DNA from: a virus
Reading direction: 5' to 3' (one strand)
Virus record (IMG/VR): IMGVR_UViG_3300024520_000241
Span: 1 to 36,386 of that record
DNA: 36,386 nucleotides
The notes beneath the pieces are model-generated. The model was not told where the DNA came from. It ran no database searches and saw nothing but the letters and a program-made list of their open reading frames with translations. Every line of letters starts with the position of its first letter. Position 1 is the stretch's first letter. Position numbers and translations under genes: made by a program. This document shows, piece by piece, positions 13,947-21,572 of the stretch.

Positions 13947-14219
13947 ATGAATGAAGCAGTAAACGAAATGGATAAGAAACTTGATGAAATTAAAGAAAGT
14001 CTAAATGATATTAGAACTCCTGTTGATGATTCAATTACTCTTGATAATTATAAAAGATTATTGAAAAAGACAGGCTTAAAACAAAAGGAAATTGCAAAGA
14101 AATTAGGTATCAGTGAGTTGACTATTTCAGCAATTAAAAAAGAAAGAATGAAATTGCACAAGAAACATATTTTAAGTCTTATTGGCTTAATTACAGTATT
14201 AAACAACGAAGAAAATTAA
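13947..14219 (+). CDS. HTH DNA-binding protein
   Basis: 90 residues. A helical N-terminus (MDKKLDEIKESLNDIR) is followed by a Cro/C1-type helix-turn-helix at about 35-62: NYKRLLKKTGLKQKEIAKKL and GISELTISAIKKER. The recognition helix is ELTISAIKKE. Probable phage regulator, placed just after the lysis genes. Confidence 0.7.
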   Translation: MNEAVNEMDKKLDEIKESLNDIRTPVDDSITLDNYKRLLKKTGLKQKEIAKKLGISELTISAIKKERMKLHKKHILSLIGLITVLNNEEN

Positions 14220-14240
14220 ATAAACAACGAGAACCAAAAG

Positions 14241-15311
14241 ATGAATAATTACCAACTCAACAGACCTTCCAGTTTAGATAAAAGAATTGGATGCACTGCA
14301 AGCGGAACAGTAGAACAGGAATTTCCCGAAGAAGAAACAAGCCTAGTAGCAGAAAAAGGAATTAAGCTTCATAAGCTCTTAGAAACTGGTGAAACTCCCG
14401 ACAATTTAGATTCTGATGAACTTTGGAATTTAGAAACAGCAAGAAAGCAAATTAAAAAATTAGTAAGCGACCTTGAAGAAAAAACTGGCGAAGAAGTACA
14501 TATTCATAAAGAAATGAATGTAGATATATTTTTAGACTTTGATAAGTTCACAAAAGGAACTGCCGATCTAGTTCTTGTATCAAAAGATATGATCGTGATA
14601 ATTGACTATAAAAGCGGTCGTGTAAAGGTAGATAAAACATCTTATCAGCTCCAAGCTTATGCGCTAGGGGTTTCGCAGTATTTTAAGGCTTCTGATAAAA
14701 AAATAGTAATTGGAATCTGTCAGCCTTTATGTTATAAGAAAATTCAGATTAAAACTTTTGATGAACAATATGCAGTAGAAAGTTTTAGGAAATTATTAAA
14801 AGATCAAAAAAATAATCCTTATCATTTTAATACTGGAAGTCATTGTAAGTATTGCAAGTTTAGAACTCAATGCCCTGCCTTAGCTAACTCAAGTAAAGAA
14901 TTAGTAAAAGTTGCCAATGAAATCACAGCACAGCAAGCACCACAATTTTTAGAAAAATATACACTTGTAAAAGGTGTTCTTGATGATGCCTACAAGAAAG
15001 TAAAAGAGCTTGTTTCTCAAGGGCTTGTTAAAGGTTATGAGATCAAAGAAATTGCAGGAAGAAAAAAATGCACTGATATTGAAGGTGTTTATAAAGAGTG
15101 GAAAGATTATATTAAGCCAAGCGAATTTATGGGTTTATGTGATATTAGCTCAACGGAGTTTATTGACTTTGCTAAACGCAGATTAAAGGATATTGAGGAC
15201 ATTAAAACCTTAAAGGATTCTGAATTAAGAGTTAAAAAATCCATTGAGCCTTTTATGACTACTGGCAAGCCTTCCAAGAAGATTGTAAAATCTATAAAAA
15301 ACATAGAATAA
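14241..15311 (+). CDS. Cas4/RecB-like exonuclease with Fe-S cysteines
   Basis: 356 residues. The nuclease core shows His44, GTAD with Asp109, IIDYKSG with Asp122 and Lys124, and a YQLQAYALG helix: the PD-(D/E)XK exonuclease pattern of the Cas4/RecB group (DUF2800-like phage proteins). Cys202, Cys205 and Cys211 in HCKYCKFRTQC plus Cys18 would hold a 4Fe-4S cluster as in Cas4 and AddB. It probably resects DNA ends to make single strands for the RecT-like protein two genes downstream, a standard phage recombination pair. The C-terminal ~140 residues are a separate helical region. Confidence 0.8.
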   Translation: MNNYQLNRPSSLDKRIGCTASGTVEQEFPEEETSLVAEKGIKLHKLLETGETPDNLDSDELWNLETARKQIKKLVSDLEEKTGEEVHIHKEMNVDIFLDFDKFTKGTADLVLVSKDMIVIIDYKSGRVKVDKTSYQLQAYALGVSQYFKASDKKIVIGICQPLCYKKIQIKTFDEQYAVESFRKLLKDQKNNPYHFNTGSHCKYCKFRTQCPALANSSKELVKVANEITAQQAPQFLEKYTLVKGVLDDAYKKVKELVSQGLVKGYEIKEIAGRKKCTDIEGVYKEWKDYIKPSEFMGLCDISSTEFIDFAKRRLKDIEDIKTLKDSELRVKKSIEPFMTTGKPSKKIVKSIKNIE

Positions 15312-15325
15312 TAATATTAATTAAC

Positions 15326-15353
15326 TTGTAAAATTCTTAATTATGTATATTTT
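15326..15353 (+). promoter_or_regulatory. Early promoter P5 (TTGTAA-16-TATTTT)
   Basis: TTGTAA at 15326-15331 and TATTTT at 15348-15353, 36 bases before the next start. No terminator precedes it, so it probably adds transcription within the recombination unit. Confidence 0.6.
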
Positions 15354-15388
15354 TAATATTATAATTAAAAACAACGGAGTTAGTTAAG

Positions 15389-15598
15389 ATGAAAAAAATG
15401 AATCACGCAGAGTATCAAAAAAATGTAAAAAGTAAATCTGATGCAGAATTGCTTTACATCATTAAAGATTGCCAAGAATCACTTGTAACAAATCCCGATA
15501 CGATCAATGCTAGTTATTATGCTGATGAAATCTGTTATTGCGGGATGGAGCTTAAAAAGCGTAAAGACGAATTAAAAAAAGCTTTAGGAATTAAATAA
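15389..15598 (+). CDS. Small phage protein, unknown
   Basis: 69 residues, helical. SKSDAELLYIIKDCQESLVT and a run of cysteines near CYCGMELKKR. Shared AAACAACGGAG leader. It lies between the exonuclease and annealing protein genes, so it may act in recombination. Confidence 0.7.
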   Translation: MKKMNHAEYQKNVKSKSDAELLYIIKDCQESLVTNPDTINASYYADEICYCGMELKKRKDELKKALGIK

Positions 15599-15599
15599 A

Positions 15600-15722
15600 A
15601 TGAATATAACAAAGGAGCAACATGAAAAGATTTTAAAACGAGTTAGAGCGAAAGCTTTAGCAGATCTTAAAAATCCAAAACTTGCCAAAGTTGCTAGAAT
15701 GACTTTGGATAAATTGAAATAA
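15600..15722 (+). CDS. Very small basic protein, unknown
   Basis: 40 residues, basic and helical (HEKILKRVRAKALADLKN). The start is two bases after the previous stop. The binding site is weak, so the gene may be translated by coupling. Confidence 0.5.
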   Translation: MNITKEQHEKILKRVRAKALADLKNPKLAKVARMTLDKLK

Positions 15723-15743
15723 AAAACAACGGAATAAAAAAAA

Positions 15744-16865
15744 ATGAGTAATGAAGTAATAAAAGAAAACGAAGTTGATTTCTCTAAATTTTCAAATTTA
15801 ATTAATCCTCAAATTGCAGGACAACTTTCTAAAGTTGATACAATGGCAAATGAGCTATCAGAAATCAAAAAATTAAAACTAGCCACGATGGAAGCGGTCG
15901 CAGTAGCTTCTTTTAAGAATCAAGTAAAAGTTATGCTTGAACAAAACTCAGAATTGATTATGGGATTGCAGAACTCACCTATGGGTTTTAAAACTGATAA
16001 TAAAAGTGGATACGATCAAAATAAGGTAATTGAATGTGCTGTAGTTGCGCTTTCTTATGGTTGCCACTTGTCGGGAAATCATTTTAATATTATTGCCAGT
16101 AATGCTTACATCACTAAAGAAGGCTACTTTTATAAACTTTCTGAAATGGTTAAAAATAGTGGTTTGAATTATCGTATTGTTCATGGCATTGCAGAGCCTA
16201 CAGATAAATTTGAAACTCTTTGGAAAATTGAATCCGAAGTGTTTTGGAGCTATGGCAGAAATAAAGAAAAAGGTCAAAAGCTTTCTTTTGTAATTAAAGG
16301 CGCAGGACTTAAAAAAGATTGGAAGACTAAAGAAGTAATGGTCGATCAATATAAGCAAACGACTTCTTTAACTACTCAAGATCAAATTCGAGGCAAGGCA
16401 GACAGAAAAGTCATGCACTGGTTATGGTGTACCTTAACAAGTTCACATATTCCCGATATTCCCGAAGATATTGATGGTGATATTATTGAAGGAAAAGTTT
16501 CTAAAGATTCCAATGTTTTTGAAGAACTCGAAAAAGAAGAAAAGAAAGTTGTTTCAAACAACGAAACAAAAAAAGAAGAAAAAGCTGATAAAGCTCAAGA
16601 AGAAGTAATTGAGCAAAAGCAGGAAGAAAGTAAAGTTCCTACTCTTAAAGAAGAAATTGCTTCGCTAGAAACTGCCGATCATCATGTAACTTGGATGCTA
16701 CAAAGATGTTCGGCAGTAAATGTCAATCCAACTGAATTTAAAAATTATCTAGTTTCTAATGGCGACATAAAAGAAGGCGTAGTAATGAATTCACTCGAAA
16801 TTGAAAAGCTTGCCGATATTTGCACAAGAGCAGATAGCATTATAGATGAAATCAAAAAAAGCTAA
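15744..16865 (+). CDS. RecT-like single-strand annealing protein
   Basis: 373 residues. The region ~85-250 follows the RecT pattern: ECAVVALSYGCHLSGNHFNI, ASNAYITKEGYFYKL and QIRGKADRKVMHWLWC. RecT-type proteins coat and anneal single strands, working with a partner exonuclease; the Cas4/RecB-like gene lies just upstream. A long acidic/Lys-rich linker (~255-300) precedes a C-terminal helical domain of ~65 residues (HHVTWMLQRCSAVNVNPTEF), an extra module not found in short RecT. Leader AAACAACGGAA. Assignment to RecT rather than another annealing family is by pattern only. Confidence 0.7.
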   Translation: MSNEVIKENEVDFSKFSNLINPQIAGQLSKVDTMANELSEIKKLKLATMEAVAVASFKNQVKVMLEQNSELIMGLQNSPMGFKTDNKSGYDQNKVIECAVVALSYGCHLSGNHFNIIASNAYITKEGYFYKLSEMVKNSGLNYRIVHGIAEPTDKFETLWKIESEVFWSYGRNKEKGQKLSFVIKGAGLKKDWKTKEVMVDQYKQTTSLTTQDQIRGKADRKVMHWLWCTLTSSHIPDIPEDIDGDIIEGKVSKDSNVFEELEKEEKKVVSNNETKKEEKADKAQEEVIEQKQEESKVPTLKEEIASLETADHHVTWMLQRCSAVNVNPTEFKNYLVSNGDIKEGVVMNSLEIEKLADICTRADSIIDEIKKS

Positions 16866-16875
16866 ATAAGGTTAT

Positions 16876-16897
16876 GCAGGGGGCTAAAATCCCCTGC
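16876..16897 (+). other. Stable RNA hairpin between genes
   Basis: GCAGGGG pairs with CCCCTGC in a 7-bp stem. No T tract follows, so it is not a typical terminator. TATAAT occurs right after it (16898) and the next start is 10 bases on, leaving no good ribosome binding site. It may modulate readthrough or mRNA stability. Confidence 0.6.
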
Positions 16898-16907
16898 TAT
16901 AATAATC

Positions 16908-17120
16908 ATGACAAAATATGAGGGAGCTGTTATTTCAGCTTATACAGGCGTTTTAATTGGATGCCCTAAAGAGTTTCATAAATACGCAGAGATAAAACTT
17001 AAAAGATCTTTTTATATGCACGAATTTAAAAAGAAAGAAGTTAAGAAAGAATTGAGGGAAAAGTCTTTTAATAATTTCATTGATTTACATTTAAAAATAA
17101 TTAACCCACAGGGCAACTAA
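16908..17120 (+). CDS. DUF7736-like small phage protein
   Basis: 70 residues. The pattern AVISAYTGVLIG ... FHKYAEIKLKRSFYMHEF matches a recurrent small phage protein in which a 'TGV' N-terminus is followed by a '-R-(V/F)-(W/Y)-x-HE' stretch. Function unknown in that family. The upstream hairpin and missing SD suggest low or coupled translation. Confidence 0.55.
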   Translation: MTKYEGAVISAYTGVLIGCPKEFHKYAEIKLKRSFYMHEFKKKEVKKELREKSFNNFIDLHLKIINPQGN

Positions 17121-17121
17121 A

Positions 17122-17607
17122 ATGACTGTTAAAGCCGTTTATTACTCCGATAATAACAAACTACATGAAACACCTTTCTATGAAGGTTTTGATGCATCTA
17201 GGATGATTAAGGCAGGAGAATTTTTGCAGAAGGAAGAAGCAGTTGAAGTTGATTCAATAGAAATAATTGAAACTGATGAAGAAAACGAAGATCATGTTTT
17301 GCAGATTTGGAATAAGAATTTTCTTTGCGAATGGTTTGTTAATATTGCAGAAGATATTAAAAAGCATTATGAAGGCGAAGAGTTGCAATTTATTGAAGCT
17401 TTTGATTCCTGTATTCTTGGCGTAGTTTCAAAAGATAGTCACCTTTCAGTTTTGTACGATTCAGCTTTAATTGCAGAGCAGTTAATAAGATCTGATTTAG
17501 CTACCGAGGATGATATTCAGTTCGTTATGAATGAAAAAGAAAGAGTTTACAGCGAATGTACTTTTACTGATTTTCCTCAAACTTGGCTCAAGCGTTTGAA
17601 TTTATAG
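17122..17607 (+). CDS. Acidic phage protein, unknown
   Basis: 161 residues, strongly acidic and soluble, one base after its neighbour's stop. Motifs such as DSIEIIETDEENEDH and SDLATEDDIQFVMNEK give no clear family. Strong acidity could mean DNA mimicry or a protein-binding role, but there is no direct support. Last gene before a terminator. Confidence 0.65.
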   Translation: MTVKAVYYSDNNKLHETPFYEGFDASRMIKAGEFLQKEEAVEVDSIEIIETDEENEDHVLQIWNKNFLCEWFVNIAEDIKKHYEGEELQFIEAFDSCILGVVSKDSHLSVLYDSALIAEQLIRSDLATEDDIQFVMNEKERVYSECTFTDFPQTWLKRLNL

Positions 17608-17669
17608 TTCTTGCGGTGTAGCTTTTAAAAGAAATCCGCTTATTCATCTTTGTGGTTTTTCGTTGTTTG

Positions 17670-17697
17670 ACCTCCTTGAAATATAGGGGGTTTTTTT
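17670..17697 (+). terminator. Intrinsic terminator
   Basis: ACCTCC pairs with GGGGGT (one G-U pair) around a ten-base loop, followed by seven T. It closes the recombination unit before promoter P6. Confidence 0.75.
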
Positions 17698-17737
17698 GTG
17701 TCTTGATTAAATATATTAAAAAAATATATCAAAACAC

Positions 17738-17765
17738 TTGTAAATAGTCTAAATATGTATATAAT
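17738..17765 (+). promoter_or_regulatory. Early promoter P6 (TTGTAA-16-TATAAT)
   Basis: TTGTAA at 17738-17743, 16 bases, perfect TATAAT at 17760-17765, after a terminator and 37 bases before the ArdC-like gene. The best match among the early promoters. Confidence 0.85.
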
Positions 17766-17801
17766 TAATATTATTAACAATAAAACAACGAAGGAAATAA
17801 G

Positions 17802-18083
17802 ATGATGAATTATAACTCACTAACAGAAGCAGTTTACAGCGTAGCAAATCAAGAAAGCCTAGAAGGGTTCAAATTAATCACTGGTGTTAAATCTGATGAA
17901 TGGGCAGGTTTTCAGCAATGGATTAAGATTGGAAGAAAAGTTAAGAAAGGTGCTAAGGGAGCGCAAATTAAAATCGTAGTAACCAAGAAAATCAAAAACA
18001 AAGATGAGGAAGACGAGAAGAAAACAGTTTGTAAAAATCTTTATGTTTTTAATAAAGATATGACTGAAACAATCGAAAAGTAA
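17802..18083 (+). CDS. ArdC N-terminal-like antirestriction protein
   Basis: 93 residues. WAGFQQWIKIGRKVKKGAKG followed by a beta strand (QIKIVV) and NLYVFNKDMTE corresponds to the ssDNA-binding N-terminal domain of ArdC (DUF1738): the Trp...GRxVKKGxKG block is its signature. The metallopeptidase domain of full ArdC is absent, so this is the DNA-binding part alone. ArdC protects incoming DNA against restriction. Its neighbours, a DUF2958-like gene and a DNA methyltransferase, support an antirestriction unit. First gene behind P6. Confidence 0.65.
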   Translation: MMNYNSLTEAVYSVANQESLEGFKLITGVKSDEWAGFQQWIKIGRKVKKGAKGAQIKIVVTKKIKNKDEEDEKKTVCKNLYVFNKDMTETIEK

Positions 18084-18090
18084 TTACAAC

Positions 18091-18104
18091 GGGGCGAAAG
18101 CCCC
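18091..18104 (+). other. GNRA tetraloop hairpin
   Basis: GGGGCGAAAGCCCC: a 5-bp GC stem with a GAAA loop, between the ArdC-like gene and the next small gene. Like the UUCG hairpins it lies between stop codon and ribosome binding site without a T tract. Confidence 0.85.
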
Positions 18105-18124
18105 AAAGCAACGGATAGTGAATA

Positions 18125-18274
18125 ATGAAAATAAAAGAAACTGATGGAGTTTATAGAATCGAAAATGAGAACGGAAGCATAGTAGGATTTTTCAAAACTT
18201 TAGAAATAGCTGAAAGAAGATTAAAGCAAGAAAAAGCTTGTTTAAAAACTTTAAAACAAGACGAAGGAAAATAA
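18125..18274 (+). CDS. Very small protein, unknown
   Basis: 49 residues: a short strand-rich start (DGVYRIENENGSIVGFF) and a basic helix. The start follows AACGGATAG. Not recognised. Confidence 0.55.
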   Translation: MKIKETDGVYRIENENGSIVGFFKTLEIAERRLKQEKACLKTLKQDEGK

Positions 18275-18276
18275 AG

Positions 18277-18528
18277 ATGAAATATTATAACAACGAAACG
18301 AAACAAACTATTGATGTGATTGAGCATATTGTAACTCGCAATTTTTGGGAGTTTTACATCATAGAAAAATTAGATGATGATAGAGCTTTTGCTTTAGTTC
18401 ATGGACATGAAACTGAAATGGGATATGTGAGCATGAAAGAAATTAGCCCACATATAATTTCAAGAACAAGCGAACTAGAAGAATTGTTTCCGCCTATCGG
18501 ATGGGTTAAAAAAGAGGATGATAAATAA
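18277..18528 (+). CDS. DUF2958-like small protein
   Basis: 83 residues from the ATG after AAGGAAAATAAAG. The core FWEFYIIEKLDDDRAFALVH followed by ETEMGYVSMKEI resembles DUF2958, a small domain of unknown function often found beside ArdC-type antirestriction genes. The match rests on a few positions. Its position between the ArdC-like gene and the methyltransferase is consistent. Confidence 0.5.
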   Translation: MKYYNNETKQTIDVIEHIVTRNFWEFYIIEKLDDDRAFALVHGHETEMGYVSMKEISPHIISRTSELEELFPPIGWVKKEDDK

Positions 18529-18529
18529 A

Positions 18530-19924
18530 ATGTATAACGACACCGAGCAATTTTATCCGACTCCGAATTACTTAGCTTTGCGAATGGTAATGAAAATTAA
18601 AAGCAAGAAGCAACCTAGTTTAATTCTCGAACCATCGGCAGGTGATGGGCAAATTTTAAGAGCAGTTGATAAGCGTTGGAGTAGCAGGGCTACTCACTGG
18701 TTTGAGATAAATAAATCTAGACATGATGCACTTAGAAGACTTTCTCACTATGGCTATCAAGGAGAAGATTTTTTACAATCCGATATGACTGAAAAGTATG
18801 ATGCTGTAATTATGAACCCACCTTTCAATCGTGGTGAAGATCATATTTTAAGAGCTTATGAAGCACTGAAAAAAGGCGGTCAGCTTGTTTGTTTAATTTC
18901 ATCTGCAACACTGGATGGAAAGACTTTAAAAGAATCCAAGATAAATAAAATCTTAGAATTGGAAGAAGCAGAAGTTGAAGACCTTGAAGATGTTTTTTCA
19001 AGAAGCGAAGCAACACGCAAAACAGGCGTTCAATGTTCTTTGATAACTCTTACTAAGACTTATGGAGAAAGACAAGAATTTGATGCCTTAGGCGAAGGAT
19101 TAGAAGAGAATTTTAATCCGCTTGCAACTATTTCTCAGAATACAGAAGAAGCAAAAGTAAAAGTTTATAATTATATTGAAAGTTTGGTAGATCAATATAA
19201 TACGATGATTAAAGAATTTGATAAAGTTTGTATTTCCAGTGAAAAGCTTTTTAAGACTAAGCCAAGTTTTGTTTGCGAAAAAACTATGCCTACAATTCCT
19301 GCTACAATGGAATTTAAAAAGAATCTAACCAATGAGTTTTGGAAGAATGTTTTTAGGAAAACTGAAATGTCAGATTATATGACAACTACAGAACATGAAC
19401 GATTTATGGAAAGGCAAAATAGCCAAGCTGAAAAATCCTTTACTCAAGAAAATATTGCCAAGCTTATGATTGAGCTTATTGAATCCTCAAGCGAAATTAT
19501 TGAAAGATCTGTAAGGCATATTTTTAACTGCATCACTAGCAATCATTATTACTCAAATAAGTTTGAAGGATGGAAAACGAATAAGCATGACAAAGTTGAT
19601 AAGAAACTTATTATCCCGAATGTAGCTTGCTATAAATGGGGACAATCCTTTAACTACCATAAAGAGGAATACTTGGTAAATATCGAAAAAACTCTTTGCT
19701 TATTAATTGGAAAGAAGTTTAGAGATATAAGCATAAATCATAAATCAACAATTCAACATGCTTTGCACTATGCCGAAACTGGCGAGTGGCACGATTCTTA
19801 TTTCTTTAAATGTAAGATCTTCAAGAAAGGAACTGTTCACCTTACTTGGAAATCAGAAGAGTTAAGGCAGAAATTCAATCAAGTTGCCTGTAATGGCTCA
19901 AATAATATCGGAGGCGGTTTTTAA
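18530..19924 (+). CDS. DNA N6-adenine methyltransferase with DUF4942-like domain
   Basis: 464 residues from the ATG at 18530; an earlier in-frame ATG at 18518 is too close to AAAGAGG. The N-terminal domain has SAM motif I EPSAGDGQIL (34-43) followed by catalytic NPPF (96-99): the motif order of gamma-type N6-adenine methyltransferases. After ~170 a second, helical module ends with SYFFKCKIFKKGTVHLTWKS and a Gly-rich tail, the pattern of DUF4942 in phage and plasmid methyltransferases. No restriction enzyme is adjacent, so it is an orphan that likely marks phage DNA against host restriction. It completes the ArdC-like unit. Confidence 0.8.
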   Translation: MYNDTEQFYPTPNYLALRMVMKIKSKKQPSLILEPSAGDGQILRAVDKRWSSRATHWFEINKSRHDALRRLSHYGYQGEDFLQSDMTEKYDAVIMNPPFNRGEDHILRAYEALKKGGQLVCLISSATLDGKTLKESKINKILELEEAEVEDLEDVFSRSEATRKTGVQCSLITLTKTYGERQEFDALGEGLEENFNPLATISQNTEEAKVKVYNYIESLVDQYNTMIKEFDKVCISSEKLFKTKPSFVCEKTMPTIPATMEFKKNLTNEFWKNVFRKTEMSDYMTTTEHERFMERQNSQAEKSFTQENIAKLMIELIESSSEIIERSVRHIFNCITSNHYYSNKFEGWKTNKHDKVDKKLIIPNVACYKWGQSFNYHKEEYLVNIEKTLCLLIGKKFRDISINHKSTIQHALHYAETGEWHDSYFFKCKIFKKGTVHLTWKSEELRQKFNQVACNGSNNIGGGF

Positions 19925-19963
19925 TTATTTTTCATCTTTTATGTATTTTCTTTGTTTTTAGGC

Positions 19964-19991
19964 TTGTTTTATATTAAAAAATATGTATTAT
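19964..19991 (+). promoter_or_regulatory. Early promoter P7 (TTGTTT-16-TATTAT)
   Basis: TTGTTT at 19964-19969 and TATTAT at 19986-19991, 37 bases before the next start. No clear terminator separates it from the methyltransferase gene. Confidence 0.55.
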
Positions 19992-20027
19992 TAATATTAT
20001 CAAAACAAAATAAACAAGGAAATAAAG

Positions 20028-20240
20028 ATGAATACAGTATATCTAGCAGAGCAAATGAATAGGGAAGCAGATCAGCTTCAAAGTAAAATTTTAGATATAG
20101 ATTTCTATATCGAGAAATGCAGTGAAGCTAACCAACTCGAACAAGTAGAAGAGTTAGGAAAGATTTCAACTAAGCTTCTTGATTTTCAAGGACAACTTTA
20201 TGAATCAGCTAGAAAGTTGAGATCTCTAGGAGATAAATAA
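20028..20240 (+). CDS. Small helical protein, unknown
   Basis: 70 residues, all-helical with heptad-like spacing (VEELGKISTKLLDFQGQLYE). Binding site AAGGAAATAAAG. Not recognised. Confidence 0.7.
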   Translation: MNTVYLAEQMNREADQLQSKILDIDFYIEKCSEANQLEQVEELGKISTKLLDFQGQLYESARKLRSLGDK

Positions 20241-20247
20241 TAAAAAA

Positions 20248-20263
20248 GCTCCCTTCGGGGAGC
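20248..20263 (+). other. UUCG tetraloop hairpin, longer variant
   Basis: GCTCCCTTCGGGGAGC: a 6-bp stem with a C(UUCG)G loop before the next leader. The stem differs from the four GCCC copies but has the same loop and position. Confidence 0.85.
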
Positions 20264-20284
20264 GCAAACAACGGAGAAAATAAA

Positions 20285-20473
20285 ATGGTTATCAAAAACA
20301 GCGTATGTGGTAATTTTTGTATCACTAAAGATAAAACTAACAAAACATGTAGCGGATTCGTTTTTACTATTCATGACAAAGAATCTTGTGGAACACTTTA
20401 TCCTTTTTATGAAACTGGAACATTAGCAAAAATGGAATACTACGCAAATGAAATGGAAATTTTTTTTAAATAA
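20285..20473 (+). CDS. Small Cys-containing protein, unknown
   Basis: 62 residues with four cysteines (VCGNFC near the N-terminus, then TCSG and SCGT) in a strand-rich sequence. It could bind a metal. Shared AAACAACGGAG leader. Confidence 0.65.
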   Translation: MVIKNSVCGNFCITKDKTNKTCSGFVFTIHDKESCGTLYPFYETGTLAKMEYYANEMEIFFK

Positions 20474-20497
20474 AATAACAACGGAGAAAATGAGATA

Positions 20498-20962
20498 ATG
20501 AAATACTTATTATTACTAATTATCAGTTTAAGCACTTTTGCAGTAGATTATCCGCAAAGTGATTTTAATAATTACAGATCTTATCAAGAAAAAGGTAGAG
20601 AACTTTTAGGTAAGAAAAAACAAAACAAAAGAGATTTAGAATCTTTGGAAATTGAGATAGAAAAATTGGAATTAAAAGTAACTACTTATGAAGATCAATT
20701 GGATGCGCTTAGGGTAAGAAAAAATATTAGAAGATCTACCACTGATTCAATTAGAAATAAAATTCGTGTTCTTGATAATAAAGTAGATAAACTAAAAGAT
20801 AGCGAAAGAAAAATAAAATCAGAAGATTATAAGATAGAAAAGGAATTGGAAGAAGTTAGAGAAAAATATAATTATTACAGGATGAAAATTCAAAATTATT
20901 ACAAAGCAGTCAAGGCAGAAAAAGAAAAACAACAAGAGCAAAAAGATGAGGTAAAAAAATGA
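20498..20962 (+). CDS. Exported coiled-coil protein
   Basis: 154 residues. A signal peptide (KYLLLLIISLSTFA, cleavage near AVD) is followed by an almost continuous charged coiled coil from ~28 to 150 with no lipobox and no further membrane segment. It would be periplasmic. Candidates are a spanin-like partner or a protein that alters the envelope, for example against superinfection. Nothing decides this. It overlaps the next gene (ATGA). Confidence 0.65.
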   Translation: MKYLLLLIISLSTFAVDYPQSDFNNYRSYQEKGRELLGKKKQNKRDLESLEIEIEKLELKVTTYEDQLDALRVRKNIRRSTTDSIRNKIRVLDNKVDKLKDSERKIKSEDYKIEKELEEVREKYNYYRMKIQNYYKAVKAEKEKQQEQKDEVKK

Positions 20963-21222
20963 CAGACTTAGAAAAAGAAGAATGGCTAAAAAATAATCCT
21001 TTAGCTTGGGAAGAGTTTAAAAGACTTTCTTACAAAGTGGCAAGAACAGGAAAGAAATTCAGCTTCAAGGCAGTTGTAGAAAAGCTTAGATGGGAATCTT
21101 ATTTCTCTTATGAATCAAAATATAAATGGAGTAATTCAGTAACAAAATATGCAGGTATGAAGTTTTTGAAAGAGTATCCGCAATTCAGAAATCAAGTAAT
21201 TATTAAAGGACAAAACAAATGA
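20959..21222 (+). CDS. Small phage protein of a recurrent family, unknown
   Basis: 87 residues. The order NNPLAWEEFKRLS, a basic turn, KAVVEKLRWES, then SNSVTKYAGMKFLKEYPQF looks like a small phage protein seen repeatedly in early regions, with a winged-helix-like spacing. No function is established that I can name. Confidence 0.6.
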   Translation: MTDLEKEEWLKNNPLAWEEFKRLSYKVARTGKKFSFKAVVEKLRWESYFSYESKYKWSNSVTKYAGMKFLKEYPQFRNQVIIKGQNK

Positions 21223-21389
21223 AATTTTTAGTAACCGCAATCACAATCTTATCTTTCTTAATGTCATTCCTTGTATTTTTAATCTCTAAGTCTGCAATCC
21301 ATGAAATCTTATGTGTATTGTTATTTATAATTTCAGCAGGTGGTGTATTCACTTACTACATCGTTGAAACAATTAAAGGAAAAGAATAA
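21219..21389 (+). CDS. Small two-helix membrane protein, holin-like
   Basis: 56 residues: hydrophobic segments at about 3-22 and 27-48 joined by KSAIH, ending in KGKE. The shape is holin-like, but no lysis gene is adjacent, so it may be an antiholin or an unrelated membrane peptide. ATGA and TAATG overlaps on both sides. Confidence 0.6.
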   Translation: MKFLVTAITILSFLMSFLVFLISKSAIHEILCVLLFIISAGGVFTYYIVETIKGKE

Positions 21390-21571
21390 TGAACCACGAA
21401 ATCAAGAAGCTTAAAAGTAAGTTTATTATCAAGCTAGGAATTAATCAATACATAAATAGTAAAGGTCGTATGCAAAGGGGCTTAGAACATGCTGAAAAAT
21501 TCAAAACAAAGGAAATAGCAGAGCGTACTTTAAGATTTTGGATTAAGGGCGTTTTAAGAGAGGTTATGTAG
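21389..21571 (+). CDS. Small basic protein, unknown
   Basis: 60 residues, very basic (HEIKKLKSKFIIKLG, then RMQRGLEHAEKFKTKEIAER). The spacing of strand, basic turn and helix resembles many small nucleic-acid-binding phage proteins. Not recognised. Confidence 0.65.
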   Translation: MNHEIKKLKSKFIIKLGINQYINSKGRMQRGLEHAEKFKTKEIAERTLRFWIKGVLREVM

Positions 21572-21572
21572 G

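Noticed and set aside
16898-16903. TATAAT after the hairpin as a promoter
   Set aside because: No suitable -35 lies 16-18 bases upstream, where the hairpin sits, and the start codon is too close for a normal leader.
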